DNA from: Chryseobacterium sp. 3008163
Lineage (GTDB): Bacteria > Bacteroidota > Bacteroidia > Flavobacteriales > Weeksellaceae
NCBI RefSeq assembly: GCF_003669035.1
Contig: NZ_CP033070.1
Location: 2,480,001-2,544,000, forward strand
Reading direction: 5' to 3'
Length of the DNA: 64,000 nucleotides
A program made the position numbers and the translations under genes. Shown here piece by piece: positions 7,032 through 16,010 of the stretch. The number at the start of each line of letters is the position of its first letter. Position 1 is the stretch's first letter. A model generated the notes under the pieces. That model was not told where the DNA came from. It worked only from the letters and a program-made list of their open reading frames with translations, and ran no database searches.

Positions 7032-9746
7032 ATGAACAGAAAAATTTCCTTATTTCTCATGGTATTTTTCTCAGTCATTGCTTTCGCACAGAAAACAGTT
7101 TCCGGGAAGATCACAGATGAAGACGGTGTGGCCATCCCAAGTGCCAGTGTAACGGTAGAAGAGCCCGGCAAAGATGCCATCCTTGCATACGGAATTACCA
7201 ATTCTAAAGGAGAATATAAGGTGACATTCACTTCTGCAGAATCTAATGTAGACCTGAAGGTTAAAGCTTTTAACCAAAAACCTCTAACAAAACAAATCTC
7301 AAACAGCGATCAGACATTAACGTTCAAAATGCAGTCTGAGGCAACAGAAATCAAAGAAGTTCAGCTGAAAACCAAAATGATTACCTCAAGAGGTGATACT
7401 ATTGCTTATGATCTGAAAGCATTTGACAGCAAAAACGACCGTACTTTGGCTGACGTAATGAAGAAAATTCCGGGAATTGAAGTGAACGCAGACGGTTCTA
7501 TTCTTTATCAGGGAAATGCCATCAACAAATTCTACGTCAACGGAAAAGATTTAATGGAAGGCGGTTACGGAACGATTAACAATTCGCTTCCAAAAGATGC
7601 TGTACAAAAAGTTGAGGTTCTTGAAAATCACCAACCCGTAAAAATGCTTCAGGGGAAAATTCCTTCTGACGCAGCAGCGATCAACATTAAGCTTAAAAAC
7701 TCAGTAACGATGACCGGTCGAGGTGAAGTTGCAAGCGGTTTTGGAGACCCTTGGCTTTGGAATGTGAAACTAACACCTATGTTTTTTGGTCAGAAAAGCC
7801 AATGGGTAGTTAACTATAAGACAAACAATGTTGGTGAACAGGTAGAAAACGAAGGAAATATATTGGGAAGTTATAATCAATGGGAAGGCAGAAGAGGAAA
7901 TGCTTCGCAGAATAATTGGCTAAGTGTAGAAAATGCAAGTGTACCTAATCTTCCGGTAAGAAGGTATTTATTTAATAATGTTCATTACTTATCAGCAAAT
8001 TATTTAACAAATATTGATAAGAAAAAAGAATGGGAATTGAAGGTTAACGCCAACTATACCAACAATGCCGTAGAAAGAGAATCCACTACAAATGTAAATG
8101 ACTTTCAGCAAAACACATCTTATGGATACAGTTTCTTAAACAACTTTTATACAGACAAATTAAAAGGAGAATTAATTTTCACTAAAAATGCTAAAAAAGG
8201 TTTTTTCAAAAACGTAACTACTTTCTCACAATTCTGGAATGCAGATCGATCTAATGCAAATAGATATGATAATATTGCAGGTAACAGATTTGGAAGCGAG
8301 GCAGTGCAATCACCTACATCATCTTTTCAGAACTCATTGAGTACGATTATTCCATGGAAAGAGAAAATGGTTAATTTAAAATCTTATATTAACTATCAGG
8401 ATGATTCTCAAACATTGCAGATTACTCCGGCAAATTATCTTCAAATACCTTTCAGAGCAACTCCTACAGGTCCACTTACGACGATTCCTTTTGCTCCTGG
8501 AAGTATGGCATTGCAAAATTACAGAATGAAAACTTTAGACACTTCACATTCTGCAAACATTAGCTTCACTACAAAAGGATGGACTTTTACACCGGAAGTT
8601 GGTGTAGATTTTTCAACTGACAACCTGACAACAAACTTTGATGGTGCTACTACAGGATCAACTCCTGATTTTGGAAGTTCGCTTTATGAAAACAGCTTAA
8701 AGTTCACAGAATTTAAGCCTTTTGCTTCAGTTGGTATTAACTATAAATCTGATGCATGGAGCATATTTTCTAGTCTACCCGTAAATTTTAATAATATAAA
8801 AGCTGAAGATCCTTCTAGAAGTGTTAATAAAACTTTGAGTAGAACTACTTTCACACCCAATCTATTTGCTCAATATTCTTTTGCATCTTTCTTTAAAGCA
8901 AGTGTAAACGGAAATATCAGCAACAACTTTGGAGACATTCAAACTGCTTATGCAGGGTATATTCTTACAAGTCCTGGTGGATTTAACGTAATGAATGCTC
9001 AAAATCCAATTCCTCAAACAACTACAAAAAGCTTAGGGGGAAGATTAGAGTATAGAAATCCACTAAATAACTTATTCTTTAACGCCGGTTACAGAATAAG
9101 TGACGCTAAAAATAACTTATTGGCTTCAAGTTCAGTAAATGCTTCAGGATTTAGTGTTATTGAATATATTGAGAGAGAAAACAAAAGAGAAACGAATACT
9201 TTATACGGGGAAGTTGGAAAATATTTTCCAAAATTCAAAACAAATGCATCCGTTACGTTTAATCAAGGGACAACAATATCTCAGTCTATAAGAAATAATG
9301 ATCTTTTAGATAATAAGAATTTATCAAATGCTTTAGGATTCAAATTCAACAATACCTATTTCTCTTGGATGAGCGTTGATTTCAATTTCTCTAAAACTTG
9401 GAGCAACAGAACCAATGGAATCTTACAGGGAGATTTAGGTAAAGCGGAAGGTTATACGCACAACTTAAATGTATTCCTTTATCCATTAGAAAACCATACA
9501 TTAGGATTCTATTGGGATCAAATCAATTCAAGTCAGGCAAATGAAGAATATAAAAACGGATTCTTTGATTTGTCTTACCAATACAGCTGGGCAAGCAAAA
9601 AAGTTGATTTTGAATTGAAATGGATGAATATTGCAAACAGAAAAGTATTTGAAAGAATAGACGTTGGCGATGCTTCAATAAGCCAGACGACAATGTTATT
9701 AAGACCAAGCCAAGTGATGCTGGCAGTAAAATTCAACTTCAAATAA
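7032..9746 (+). CDS. TonB-dependent receptor-like outer-membrane beta-barrel protein
   Basis: A 904-residue outer-membrane protein. It has a signal peptide (MNRKISLFLMVFFSVIAFAQ) and a carboxypeptidase-like regulatory domain (TVSGKITDEDGVAIPSASV, about residues 22-100). A plug-like region follows (VMKKIPGIEVNADGSI, then FYVNGKDLMEGGYG, residues 140-185), then a long barrel of alternating aromatic and polar strands ending in VMLAVKFNFK with a terminal aromatic, as the BAM machinery requires. No TonB box or SusD partner is visible. Proteins of this type are often neighbours of GLPGLI proteins, and a GLPGLI gene lies 0.7 kb downstream. The substrate is unknown. A TATTTTTG -7-like box lies at 6926-6933. 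Confidence 0.88.
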   Translation: MNRKISLFLMVFFSVIAFAQKTVSGKITDEDGVAIPSASVTVEEPGKDAILAYGITNSKGEYKVTFTSAESNVDLKVKAFNQKPLTKQISNSDQTLTFKMQSEATEIKEVQLKTKMITSRGDTIAYDLKAFDSKNDRTLADVMKKIPGIEVNADGSILYQGNAINKFYVNGKDLMEGGYGTINNSLPKDAVQKVEVLENHQPVKMLQGKIPSDAAAINIKLKNSVTMTGRGEVASGFGDPWLWNVKLTPMFFGQKSQWVVNYKTNNVGEQVENEGNILGSYNQWEGRRGNASQNNWLSVENASVPNLPVRRYLFNNVHYLSANYLTNIDKKKEWELKVNANYTNNAVERESTTNVNDFQQNTSYGYSFLNNFYTDKLKGELIFTKNAKKGFFKNVTTFSQFWNADRSNANRYDNIAGNRFGSEAVQSPTSSFQNSLSTIIPWKEKMVNLKSYINYQDDSQTLQITPANYLQIPFRATPTGPLTTIPFAPGSMALQNYRMKTLDTSHSANISFTTKGWTFTPEVGVDFSTDNLTTNFDGATTGSTPDFGSSLYENSLKFTEFKPFASVGINYKSDAWSIFSSLPVNFNNIKAEDPSRSVNKTLSRTTFTPNLFAQYSFASFFKASVNGNISNNFGDIQTAYAGYILTSPGGFNVMNAQNPIPQTTTKSLGGRLEYRNPLNNLFFNAGYRISDAKNNLLASSSVNASGFSVIEYIERENKRETNTLYGEVGKYFPKFKTNASVTFNQGTTISQSIRNNDLLDNKNLSNALGFKFNNTYFSWMSVDFNFSKTWSNRTNGILQGDLGKAEGYTHNLNVFLYPLENHTLGFYWDQINSSQANEEYKNGFFDLSYQYSWASKKVDFELKWMNIANRKVFERIDVGDASISQTTMLLRPSQVMLAVKFNFK

Positions 9747-9750
9747 AAAC

Positions 9751-9786
9751 AAAAAAACCAATCTCACTGAGGTTGGTTTTTTGTTT
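9751..9786. terminator. Bidirectional terminator
   Basis: AAACCAATCTC and GAGGTTGGTTTTTT form a stem around ACT, with T or A tails on each side. It lies between the receptor gene and the convergent DinB gene. Confidence 0.85.
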
Positions 9787-9790
9787 AAAT

Positions 9791-10288
9791 CTAAAAGTCC
9801 TGCAAATCCGCAGTAGGGCCATAACTTCCGGGCAGCTGAATATCATTTAATCGGTAATAAACTCCCAGCTGTGCACGGTGATGGGTAATTTGACTCAAAC
9901 TGTGACGGATGGCACCGTATTTTGTCCATGAAGATAGAGTATGTCCGTCATTTTTTAATGACCAGTTTGGTTCAAGATCTTCTTCTTTTGCTTTTTCTAA
10001 AGCTTCTTCGCTAGATTTGTAATTGTCTTCCAAAACTTTAAGCAAATCTTCCTTTGTGGTAAGCAGTTTTGGCTGCATTCCGCCTTGTGCAAGATCTATT
10101 TCAGAACTGTTCAGCATAAAACCTGCCCAACCAAAAATTTCCCCAATATGGGTCGCAAGATGTGCCATTTTCATGCTTTTAGGATGCGGACTGTACTCAT
10201 TTTTGTCTTCTGGATAGATTTCAAAAAACTTCTTTGTCGTCTGATACTCGGTTTCGAGTTCATCTCTGAATTGTTTTAATGGGTCCAT
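9791..10288 (-). CDS. DinB family protein
   Basis: A 165-residue four-helix-bundle protein of the DinB/YfiT-like type. The three metal-binding histidines fit HLATHIGEIFGW (early helix) and QITHHRAQLGVYYR (late helix). Family members are probable thiol- or metal-dependent enzymes, often acting with bacillithiol-like cofactors, but most have no defined reaction. It is monocistronic and convergent with the receptor gene. Confidence 0.85.
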   Translation of the reverse strand: MDPLKQFRDELETEYQTTKKFFEIYPEDKNEYSPHPKSMKMAHLATHIGEIFGWAGFMLNSSEIDLAQGGMQPKLLTTKEDLLKVLEDNYKSSEEALEKAKEEDLEPNWSLKNDGHTLSSWTKYGAIRHSLSQITHHRAQLGVYYRLNDIQLPGSYGPTADLQDF

Positions 10289-10414
10289 ACAATATTTGTT
10301 TTTAGGTACTTAAAGATAAAAATTTTAGATAAAATAATATCGAAAGAAATTTTAATTAAAAAAATCTGTAACAAAATTGTACAACAGCTAACTAATTATG
10401 TAAACGTTATTAAA

Positions 10415-11307
10415 ATGAAAAATTTATTTTCAATACTATTTATCGCAATTTTCACAATTGCTAACGCACAAGAAGCCAAAGAAAGCTCAAACCGTTTCTT
10501 TTATGAGCTTACTTTCAAACCAAAAAAAGATTCTGCCAAGCTTGATAAAGTAATTACTGTGTTGGATATTACAGACAAAAACAGATCTGTTTATCAGGAT
10601 TACACAGTGATTTCTCAAGATTCTATCACAAAAGTAGAAATTGAAACAATGCAAAAAGCAGGGGTATACAAAGACCTTTCAAAATCTCTTAAAACACCGA
10701 AGTTTTCAGCAAGAATTCATAAATTCTATCCAAGCATGAAAGTTGAATATGTAGATAAAGTAGCCAACGGAATGACTCCGGTAAACATCGCTTACACTGA
10801 AGATTTGAAATTTAACTGGAAAATATTAAATGATAAACAGAAAATTGGTGAATACAATACCCAAAAAGCAACCACAGAATATGGTGGAAGAACTTGGACA
10901 GCTTGGTTTTCTTCAGACATTCCCTTTCAGGATGGACCTTATAAGTTCAGTGGACTTCCTGGTTTGATTGTAAAAATTGAAGATGCCGACAAAAATTACT
11001 CTTGGGTACTACAGGGAAATAAAAAATAAAAGAATACAACGAGTTTTCTTACATAGAAGGGTTAATGCAGGCGACAGGTGGAAAACCAAAGGAACTTACA
11101 AGAGAAAAGTTTGACAAAACATTTAACGATTTCAAAAAAGATCCTTTTTCTTCGGTAAGACCAATGATGACACAGGAAATATTATCGAGACCAGTTCCCG
11201 GCACAGACGGAACAGTAGGAGATATGATGAAAAAGCAGGAGAAAATGTATAAAGATTTTTATAATGCAAATGATAACCCTATTGAAAAGTCTCAAGACAA
11301 AAAATAA
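10415..11307 (+). pseudogene. GLPGLI family protein, single frameshift
   Basis: The gene encodes a secreted GLPGLI protein: signal peptide MKNLFSILFIAIFTIANAQ, then RFFYELTFKPK, and the defining FSGLPGLIVKIEDAD. The frame stops at 11027, right after an A6 run (11021-11026). Adding one A restores GNKKIKEYNEFSY and the frame then runs to 11307. The homologue at 32079 reads GNKKIDNYNEFSF at the same place, which fixes the break point. The repaired product is about 297 residues. The function of the family is unknown; it is common in Bacteroidetes near TonB-type receptors. The break is probably a sequencing error. Confidence 0.85.
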
Positions 11308-11334
11308 CATTCATATTTAACTCAACTATATTGA

Positions 11335-11376
11335 AATAAACCCAAATGCAGAAATGTGTTTGGGTTTATTGTTTTA
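11335..11376. terminator. Terminator after GLPGLI gene
   Basis: AATAAACCCAAA pairs perfectly with TTTGGGTTTATT (12 bp) around an 11-base loop and is followed by GTTTTAAT. Confidence 0.8.
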
Positions 11377-11430
11377 ATAATTTTCTACAAATCTTTAAAA
11401 GAGCGTTATTTAGATTAAATTTAAATAGAG

Positions 11431-11438
11431 TATATTTG
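11431..11438 (+). promoter_or_regulatory. Bacteroidetes -7 box of the feo operon
   Basis: TATATTTG fits the TAnnTTTG box of the flavobacterial primary sigma factor and lies 20 bases before the feoA start. The -33 region is weak (TTTAG near 11409). Confidence 0.5.
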
Positions 11439-11458
11439 CACTTACAAAAATATAGGTA

Positions 11459-11713
11459 TTGAAAGATAACTATTTACAAACATTAAGCAACTTTCCTAAG
11501 AACAAACTTGGGAAAATTTTGGGCTATGACAATGATCATTTGAAGATGCCCAACAAAATTATAGAAATGGGGCTTTTGCCTGAAACTGTTTTCAGAATTC
11601 TGTACCAGGCACCTTTCAACGGTCCTCTTTACGTGGAGTTTGGCGAAGAAAAAAGCCGGATTGCACTGCGTAGAGAAGAAGGCGAGTTTATCATTGTAGA
11701 AGATTGGAATTAA
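11459..11713 (+). CDS. feoA: Ferrous iron transport protein A
   Basis: An 84-residue SH3-like FeoA domain (KLGKILGYDND, then KIIEMGLLPET, then EKSRIALRREEGEFIIVE). FeoA is the small cytosolic partner of FeoB and is thought to tune its GTPase or gating. The start is a TTG (LKDNYLQTL) just behind a -7 box. The stop overlaps the feoB ATG (TAATG), so the pair is coupled. Confidence 0.85.
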   Translation: MKDNYLQTLSNFPKNKLGKILGYDNDHLKMPNKIIEMGLLPETVFRILYQAPFNGPLYVEFGEEKSRIALRREEGEFIIVEDWN

Positions 11714-13746
11714 TGCAGCAACAAAACAAAAAACAGATACTTTTAGTCGGAAACCCAAACGTAGGAAAATCAACCGTTTTTAATGCGCTTTGCAACAAAA
11801 AACAGAAGACAGGAAACTATGCAGGGGTGACAGTTTCTAGCCATTCCGGGAATTATACGTATAAAAATGAAGAGGTTGAGGTTGTAGACCTTCCGGGGTC
11901 ATACAGCATTTATCCAAGTTCTGAGGATGAGGCGATTTTTTCTAAATTTCTTTTGGAAGGTCAGAAAGATTTTGCTGGGGTTGTCTATATTCTGGAAGCT
12001 TTAAGTTTAAAAAGAGGATTGCTTTTGTTTCAGCAAATTCAGGATTTGGGCGTTCCGATGATTTTGGTCGTTAACCAAGTGGATCAGGCAGAAAGAAGAG
12101 GAATTAATATCGATATCGAAAAGTTTTCTCAGGCTTTGAATATCAAAATTATTCAGACCAACGCCAAAGAACAGTTAGGAATTGAAGCCATTCAGGAAGC
12201 TGTTTTAAACAATGATTTTGCTAAAATAGAAAATCCTTCATTTGAAATCCCTGCAGAGCATAAAGATTTTTTAAATAAAATTTCTTTGCACAATCATTTT
12301 GAAAACGATTATAAAGCCTGGATGAGCATTTCTGTTGGTGCAGATATAAATAAATTAGATTCTGCGACAGATTTAATTACGGATTCTGAAGCTAAAAGTT
12401 TAGTTCCGAAGAGATTGCAGGTTCAGGAAGTGGTAAGGAGATATCAAAATATTGATAAAATTTTATCAAATGTTATTTCTAAAAAACCTCAGTTCAAAGA
12501 ACTTTTAACCGAAAAATTAGATAAAGTTCTCGTTCATCCGATTTTAGGATATGTTGTTTTTATTGGAATTTTGCTGGTTATTTTCAACAGCGTTTTCTTT
12601 CTCGCAGAATATCCGATGAACTGGATCGATGAGTTTTTTGCATGGCTTTCTGCATTTAGTAAAGAACATTTACCTGAAGGTCCGATCAATTCACTGATTT
12701 CAGATGGAATAGTCCCAGGATTGGGTGGAATCATCATTTTCGCACCACAAATCGGGATTTTATTATACTTCCTTTATCTTTTGGAAGATTCAGGATATAT
12801 GGCAAGAGTGATTTTCCTAATGGATAGATTCTTACGACCGTTCGGATTAAATGGAAAAAGCATCGTTCCATTGGTTTCAGGAACGGCTTGTGCAATTCCT
12901 GCCGTTATTTCAACAAGAAATATTGAAAATTTCAGAGAGAGATTGCTGACGATTTTGGTAACACCGTTTATGACTTGTTCGGCACGACTTCCGGTATATA
13001 GTATTATTATTGGGTTGATTATTTCAGATAAAACGATTTTCGGAATTCAATATAGAGCTTTGGTACTTTTAGGAATGTATTTGTTGGGATTTTTTGTAGC
13101 GCTTCTTTCGGCAGCGATTTTAAAAGGTTTCATTAAAAATAAAGGAAAAACCTACTTGGTAATGGATTTACCAACCTACAAAAAACCGCTTTTCGGATAT
13201 GACCTGAAAATGGTTTTGGGTAAAGTGTGGGACTTCATTACCGGAGCGGGGAAAATTATATTCATCGTGAGTATCATCATTTGGTGCTTAAGTTATTTCG
13301 GACCAAAACAAAACGACGATCAGATTGTTGCCACGGATGTTGAGCTTGATCATTCTTATTTGGCTAAAATGGGTAAAGCTATTGAACCTGCCATTGCTCC
13401 TTTAGGATACGATTGGAAAATGGGAGTCGGAATTCTGACGAGTTTCGTGGCAAGAGAAGTTTTTGTGGGAACGATGTCTACTTTATACAGTTTGGATGAC
13501 GATGCTCCCGAAGGTAAAGTAATCGATAAAATGCGAATGGATGTAAAACCCAATGGCGAAAAAGTTTTCAGTTTTGCAACAGGTATTTCGGTTTTATTGT
13601 TCTATGCATTTGCAATGCAGTGTGTTTCTACCATTGCAGTAGTTTATAGAGAAACCAAAAGCTGGAAATGGACAGGCTTTCAGGTGGTAATGATGACCGG
13701 TTTGGCATATTTTGTGTCACTAATAGCTTATCAAATCTTAAAATAA
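11713..13746 (+). CDS. feoB: Ferrous iron transporter FeoB
   Basis: A 677-residue Fe(II) uptake GTPase. The N-terminal G domain shows GNPNVGKSTVFNAL (G1), VDLPGSYSIYPSS (G3) and VVNQVDQAE (G4). After a spacer comes the membrane part with two Gate segments carrying conserved cysteines (SGTACAIPAV and TPFMTCSARLPVY). I place the start at the ATG that overlaps the feoA stop; a TTG nine bases earlier is also open. It is part of feoA-feoB-small partner. Confidence 0.95.
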   Translation: MQQQNKKQILLVGNPNVGKSTVFNALCNKKQKTGNYAGVTVSSHSGNYTYKNEEVEVVDLPGSYSIYPSSEDEAIFSKFLLEGQKDFAGVVYILEALSLKRGLLLFQQIQDLGVPMILVVNQVDQAERRGINIDIEKFSQALNIKIIQTNAKEQLGIEAIQEAVLNNDFAKIENPSFEIPAEHKDFLNKISLHNHFENDYKAWMSISVGADINKLDSATDLITDSEAKSLVPKRLQVQEVVRRYQNIDKILSNVISKKPQFKELLTEKLDKVLVHPILGYVVFIGILLVIFNSVFFLAEYPMNWIDEFFAWLSAFSKEHLPEGPINSLISDGIVPGLGGIIIFAPQIGILLYFLYLLEDSGYMARVIFLMDRFLRPFGLNGKSIVPLVSGTACAIPAVISTRNIENFRERLLTILVTPFMTCSARLPVYSIIIGLIISDKTIFGIQYRALVLLGMYLLGFFVALLSAAILKGFIKNKGKTYLVMDLPTYKKPLFGYDLKMVLGKVWDFITGAGKIIFIVSIIIWCLSYFGPKQNDDQIVATDVELDHSYLAKMGKAIEPAIAPLGYDWKMGVGILTSFVAREVFVGTMSTLYSLDDDAPEGKVIDKMRMDVKPNGEKVFSFATGISVLLFYAFAMQCVSTIAVVYRETKSWKWTGFQVVMMTGLAYFVSLIAYQILK

Positions 13747-13899
13747 ATGGATTTTTCTTTAATTTTTCAATATATTATCATCGCTCTTGTGGTGCTTTTT
13801 GCTTGTTATTCTCTATTCAGATATATCAGGAAAAACTTTGCACCCAAGAAATTTGATTCTAAAAGATCAGGTTGCGATAAGGATTGTGGGTGTTCTTAG
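13747..13899 (+). CDS. FeoB-associated Cys-rich membrane protein
   Basis: A 50-residue ORF that starts directly after the feoB stop (TAA ATG). One N-terminal membrane helix (FQYIIIALVVLFACYSLF) is followed by a basic region and a cysteine-rich tail (GCDKDCGCS). This is the layout of the small FeoB-associated proteins common in Bacteroidetes, which may act like FeoC in delivering or sensing iron. Confidence 0.85.
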   Translation: MDFSLIFQYIIIALVVLFACYSLFRYIRKNFAPKKFDSKRSGCDKDCGCS

Positions 13900-14013
13900 C
13901 GCTTTGACAGTTAAAAGATGATTCTATAGAGAAGAACAACTTACTAACGTTAAGCATATTTCATTATTCAATCTTTGTTTTATTCGTATTTTTGCAAAAA
14001 CATTTTTAATAGT

Positions 14014-15396
14014 ATGTCATTAATAAAAAGTATCTCTGGAATCAGAGGAACGATTGGTGGAAAAGTAAATGATAACTTGACGCCACTTGATGTCGTGAAA
14101 TTTGCATCTGCATTCGGAACCTGGCTTCAGAACAATAAAAATAAAAAAGATTTAACCTTAGTGATTGGCCGTGATGCCAGAATTTCTGGTTCAATGGTTA
14201 ATTCTTTAGTAACTGCAACTTTGCAGGGATTGGGAATTAATGTCGTTGATCTTGGACTTTCTACAACTCCAACGGTTGAGATTATGGTTCCTGAATTGAA
14301 TGCTGACGGTGGAATTATTTTAACGGCTTCTCACAATCCAAAACAATGGAATGCACTGAAATTATTAAATGAAAAAGGAGAATTTATCAACGGCGAAAAT
14401 GGTGCGGAAGTTTTAGCGTTGGCAGAAAATGAAGATTTCAATTATGCTGAGGTTGACGACTTAGGAAAATACGAAACAAGAGATGATGCTTTTGATATTC
14501 ATATTCAGCAGATTCTTGATTTGCAGATGGTGGATGTAGAAGCCATTAAAGCTAAAAAATATAAAATCGTTTTAGATGCTGTAAATTCTACAGGCGGAAT
14601 TGCAATTCCTATGCTTTTAGATAAATTGGGTTGTGAAACGGTAAAATTATACTGCGAACCCAACGGACAGTTTCCGCACAATCCTGAACCTTTGAAAGAG
14701 CATTTAGGAGACATTTGCGAATTGGTGATTAAAGAAAAAGCTGATTTTGGTGTTGTAGTAGATCCAGATGTTGACAGATTGGCTTTGGTAGACGAAAACG
14801 GAGAAATGTTCGGTGAAGAATATACATTAGTAGCCGTTGCTGATTATTTGTTGAAAAATAAAAACGGAGTTGCCATTTCAAATCTTTCGTCAAGTCGTGC
14901 ATTGAGAGATGTTGCCAGAACGCACAACTCAGAATACTTTGCAAGCGCAGTGGGAGAAGTGAATGTGGTGAATTTAATGAAAGAAAAAAATGCCGTGATC
15001 GGTGGCGAAGGAAACGGTGGAATTATCTATCCTGAGCTTCATTACGGAAGAGATTCTTTGGTGGGTGTTGCTTTGTTTTTGACGCATTTAGCTAAAGAAA
15101 ACAAAACGGTTTCCGAATTGAGAGCCGGCTACCCAAGTTATTTCATGGGGAAAAAGAAAATTGAATTAACTCCGGATATTAATGTTGATGATCTTTTAAC
15201 TAAAATGGAAAAAGAATATCAAAATGAAGAGGTTTCTACGGTAGACGGAGTAAAAATCGATTTTGAAAACAGTTGGGTTCACTTGAGAAAATCAAATACA
15301 GAACCGATTATCAGAATTTATACAGAGGCTTTCTCACAGGAAGAAGCCGACAAATTAGGCGATGATATGATAGCTAAAATCAGAAGTTTGATTTAA
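14014..15396 (+). CDS. glmM: Phosphoglucosamine mutase (GlmM-type)
   Basis: A 460-residue alpha-D-phosphohexomutase. I use the ATG at 14014 (MSLIKSISGIRGT); the longer frame from 13975 only adds promoter sequence, including a TATTTTTG -7 box at 13987-13994. Domains: substrate and phosphoserine loop GIILTASHNPKQWN, metal loop DPDVDRLA, sugar loop GEGNGGI, phosphate loop KSNTEPIIRIYTEA. It converts glucosamine-6-phosphate to glucosamine-1-phosphate for UDP-GlcNAc. A phosphomannomutase role cannot be excluded from sequence alone. Confidence 0.88.
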   Translation: MSLIKSISGIRGTIGGKVNDNLTPLDVVKFASAFGTWLQNNKNKKDLTLVIGRDARISGSMVNSLVTATLQGLGINVVDLGLSTTPTVEIMVPELNADGGIILTASHNPKQWNALKLLNEKGEFINGENGAEVLALAENEDFNYAEVDDLGKYETRDDAFDIHIQQILDLQMVDVEAIKAKKYKIVLDAVNSTGGIAIPMLLDKLGCETVKLYCEPNGQFPHNPEPLKEHLGDICELVIKEKADFGVVVDPDVDRLALVDENGEMFGEEYTLVAVADYLLKNKNGVAISNLSSSRALRDVARTHNSEYFASAVGEVNVVNLMKEKNAVIGGEGNGGIIYPELHYGRDSLVGVALFLTHLAKENKTVSELRAGYPSYFMGKKKIELTPDINVDDLLTKMEKEYQNEEVSTVDGVKIDFENSWVHLRKSNTEPIIRIYTEAFSQEEADKLGDDMIAKIRSLI

Positions 15397-15435
15397 TTCA
15401 GAATTTTTGTATATTTAGTATAGAAAAATAGCACA

Positions 15436-15660
15436 ATGACAATTACCATTAATCCTAAAAACAAAAAAGAACTTGCCAAAATAAAAGCGATTTTAAGGGC
15501 AGTTGAAATTGATTTTGTAGAAGAAATTCCAGATGAAGATTGGTATGATGAACTTTCAGATGCTGAAAAGAAATCAATAGAATTGGGATTAGAAGATATT
15601 GAAGAAGGTAGAGTAGTTGCCCATTCGGAAGTAAAAAAGCTTTATGAAAAGTGGTTATGA
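15436..15660 (+). CDS. Type II antitoxin
   Basis: A 74-residue acidic protein (NKKELAKIKAILRAVEIDFVEE, then DELSDAEKKSIELGLEDIEEGR, then a VKKLYEKW tail). This matches antitoxins that pair with ParE/RelE toxins in Bacteroidetes: an N-terminal DNA-binding part and a C-terminal helix that wraps the toxin. It overlaps the toxin gene by 17 bases, typical of co-translated TA pairs. The site is just behind glmM. Confidence 0.8.
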   Translation: MTITINPKNKKELAKIKAILRAVEIDFVEEIPDEDWYDELSDAEKKSIELGLEDIEEGRVVAHSEVKKLYEKWL

Positions 15661-15943
15661 AATCGTTTGGTCTGATCAATCACTAAAAGAGTTAGAAGAA
15701 ACAATTGAATATCTAGAGCAGAATTTTACAAATAAGGAATTGAGAAGGTTGTCGGTTGAGATTGAAAGAAATTTAGATATAATTTCAGAAAATCCTCTGA
15801 TTTTTTCAAGAACAGAAAAATTAGATATTCGTAAAGTGGTTATAGCAAAGTTTAATACTTTATACTATAAAATAGAAAATGAAAAGATTGAAATTATTTC
15901 ATTTTTTTCAAATCGACAAAATCCTAGCAATAGGAAAATTTAA
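15644..15943 (+). CDS. ParE/RelE family toxin
   Basis: A 99-residue protein with the ParE/RelE-type fold: YEIVWSDQSLKELEETIEYLEQNF at the start, ISENPLIFSRTE in the middle, and a KFNTLYYKIENEKIEII beta-hairpin, ending SFFSNRQNPSNRKI. Such toxins cleave mRNA on the ribosome or poison gyrase; the sequence does not decide which. It is coupled to the upstream antitoxin by a 17-base overlap. Confidence 0.85.
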   Translation: MKSGYEIVWSDQSLKELEETIEYLEQNFTNKELRRLSVEIERNLDIISENPLIFSRTEKLDIRKVVIAKFNTLYYKIENEKIEIISFFSNRQNPSNRKI

Positions 15944-16010
15944 TTAAAAAAAGTTTTTTCGAAGTTTACAAAGAAATTTTGAACTTTGAAAATAACGCTG
16001 AGATACTATA

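Noticed and set aside
10415..11307. Programmed ribosomal frameshift in the GLPGLI gene
   Set aside because: The A6 run could slip, but the same contraction occurs in many unrelated genes here, so a sequence error is more likely.
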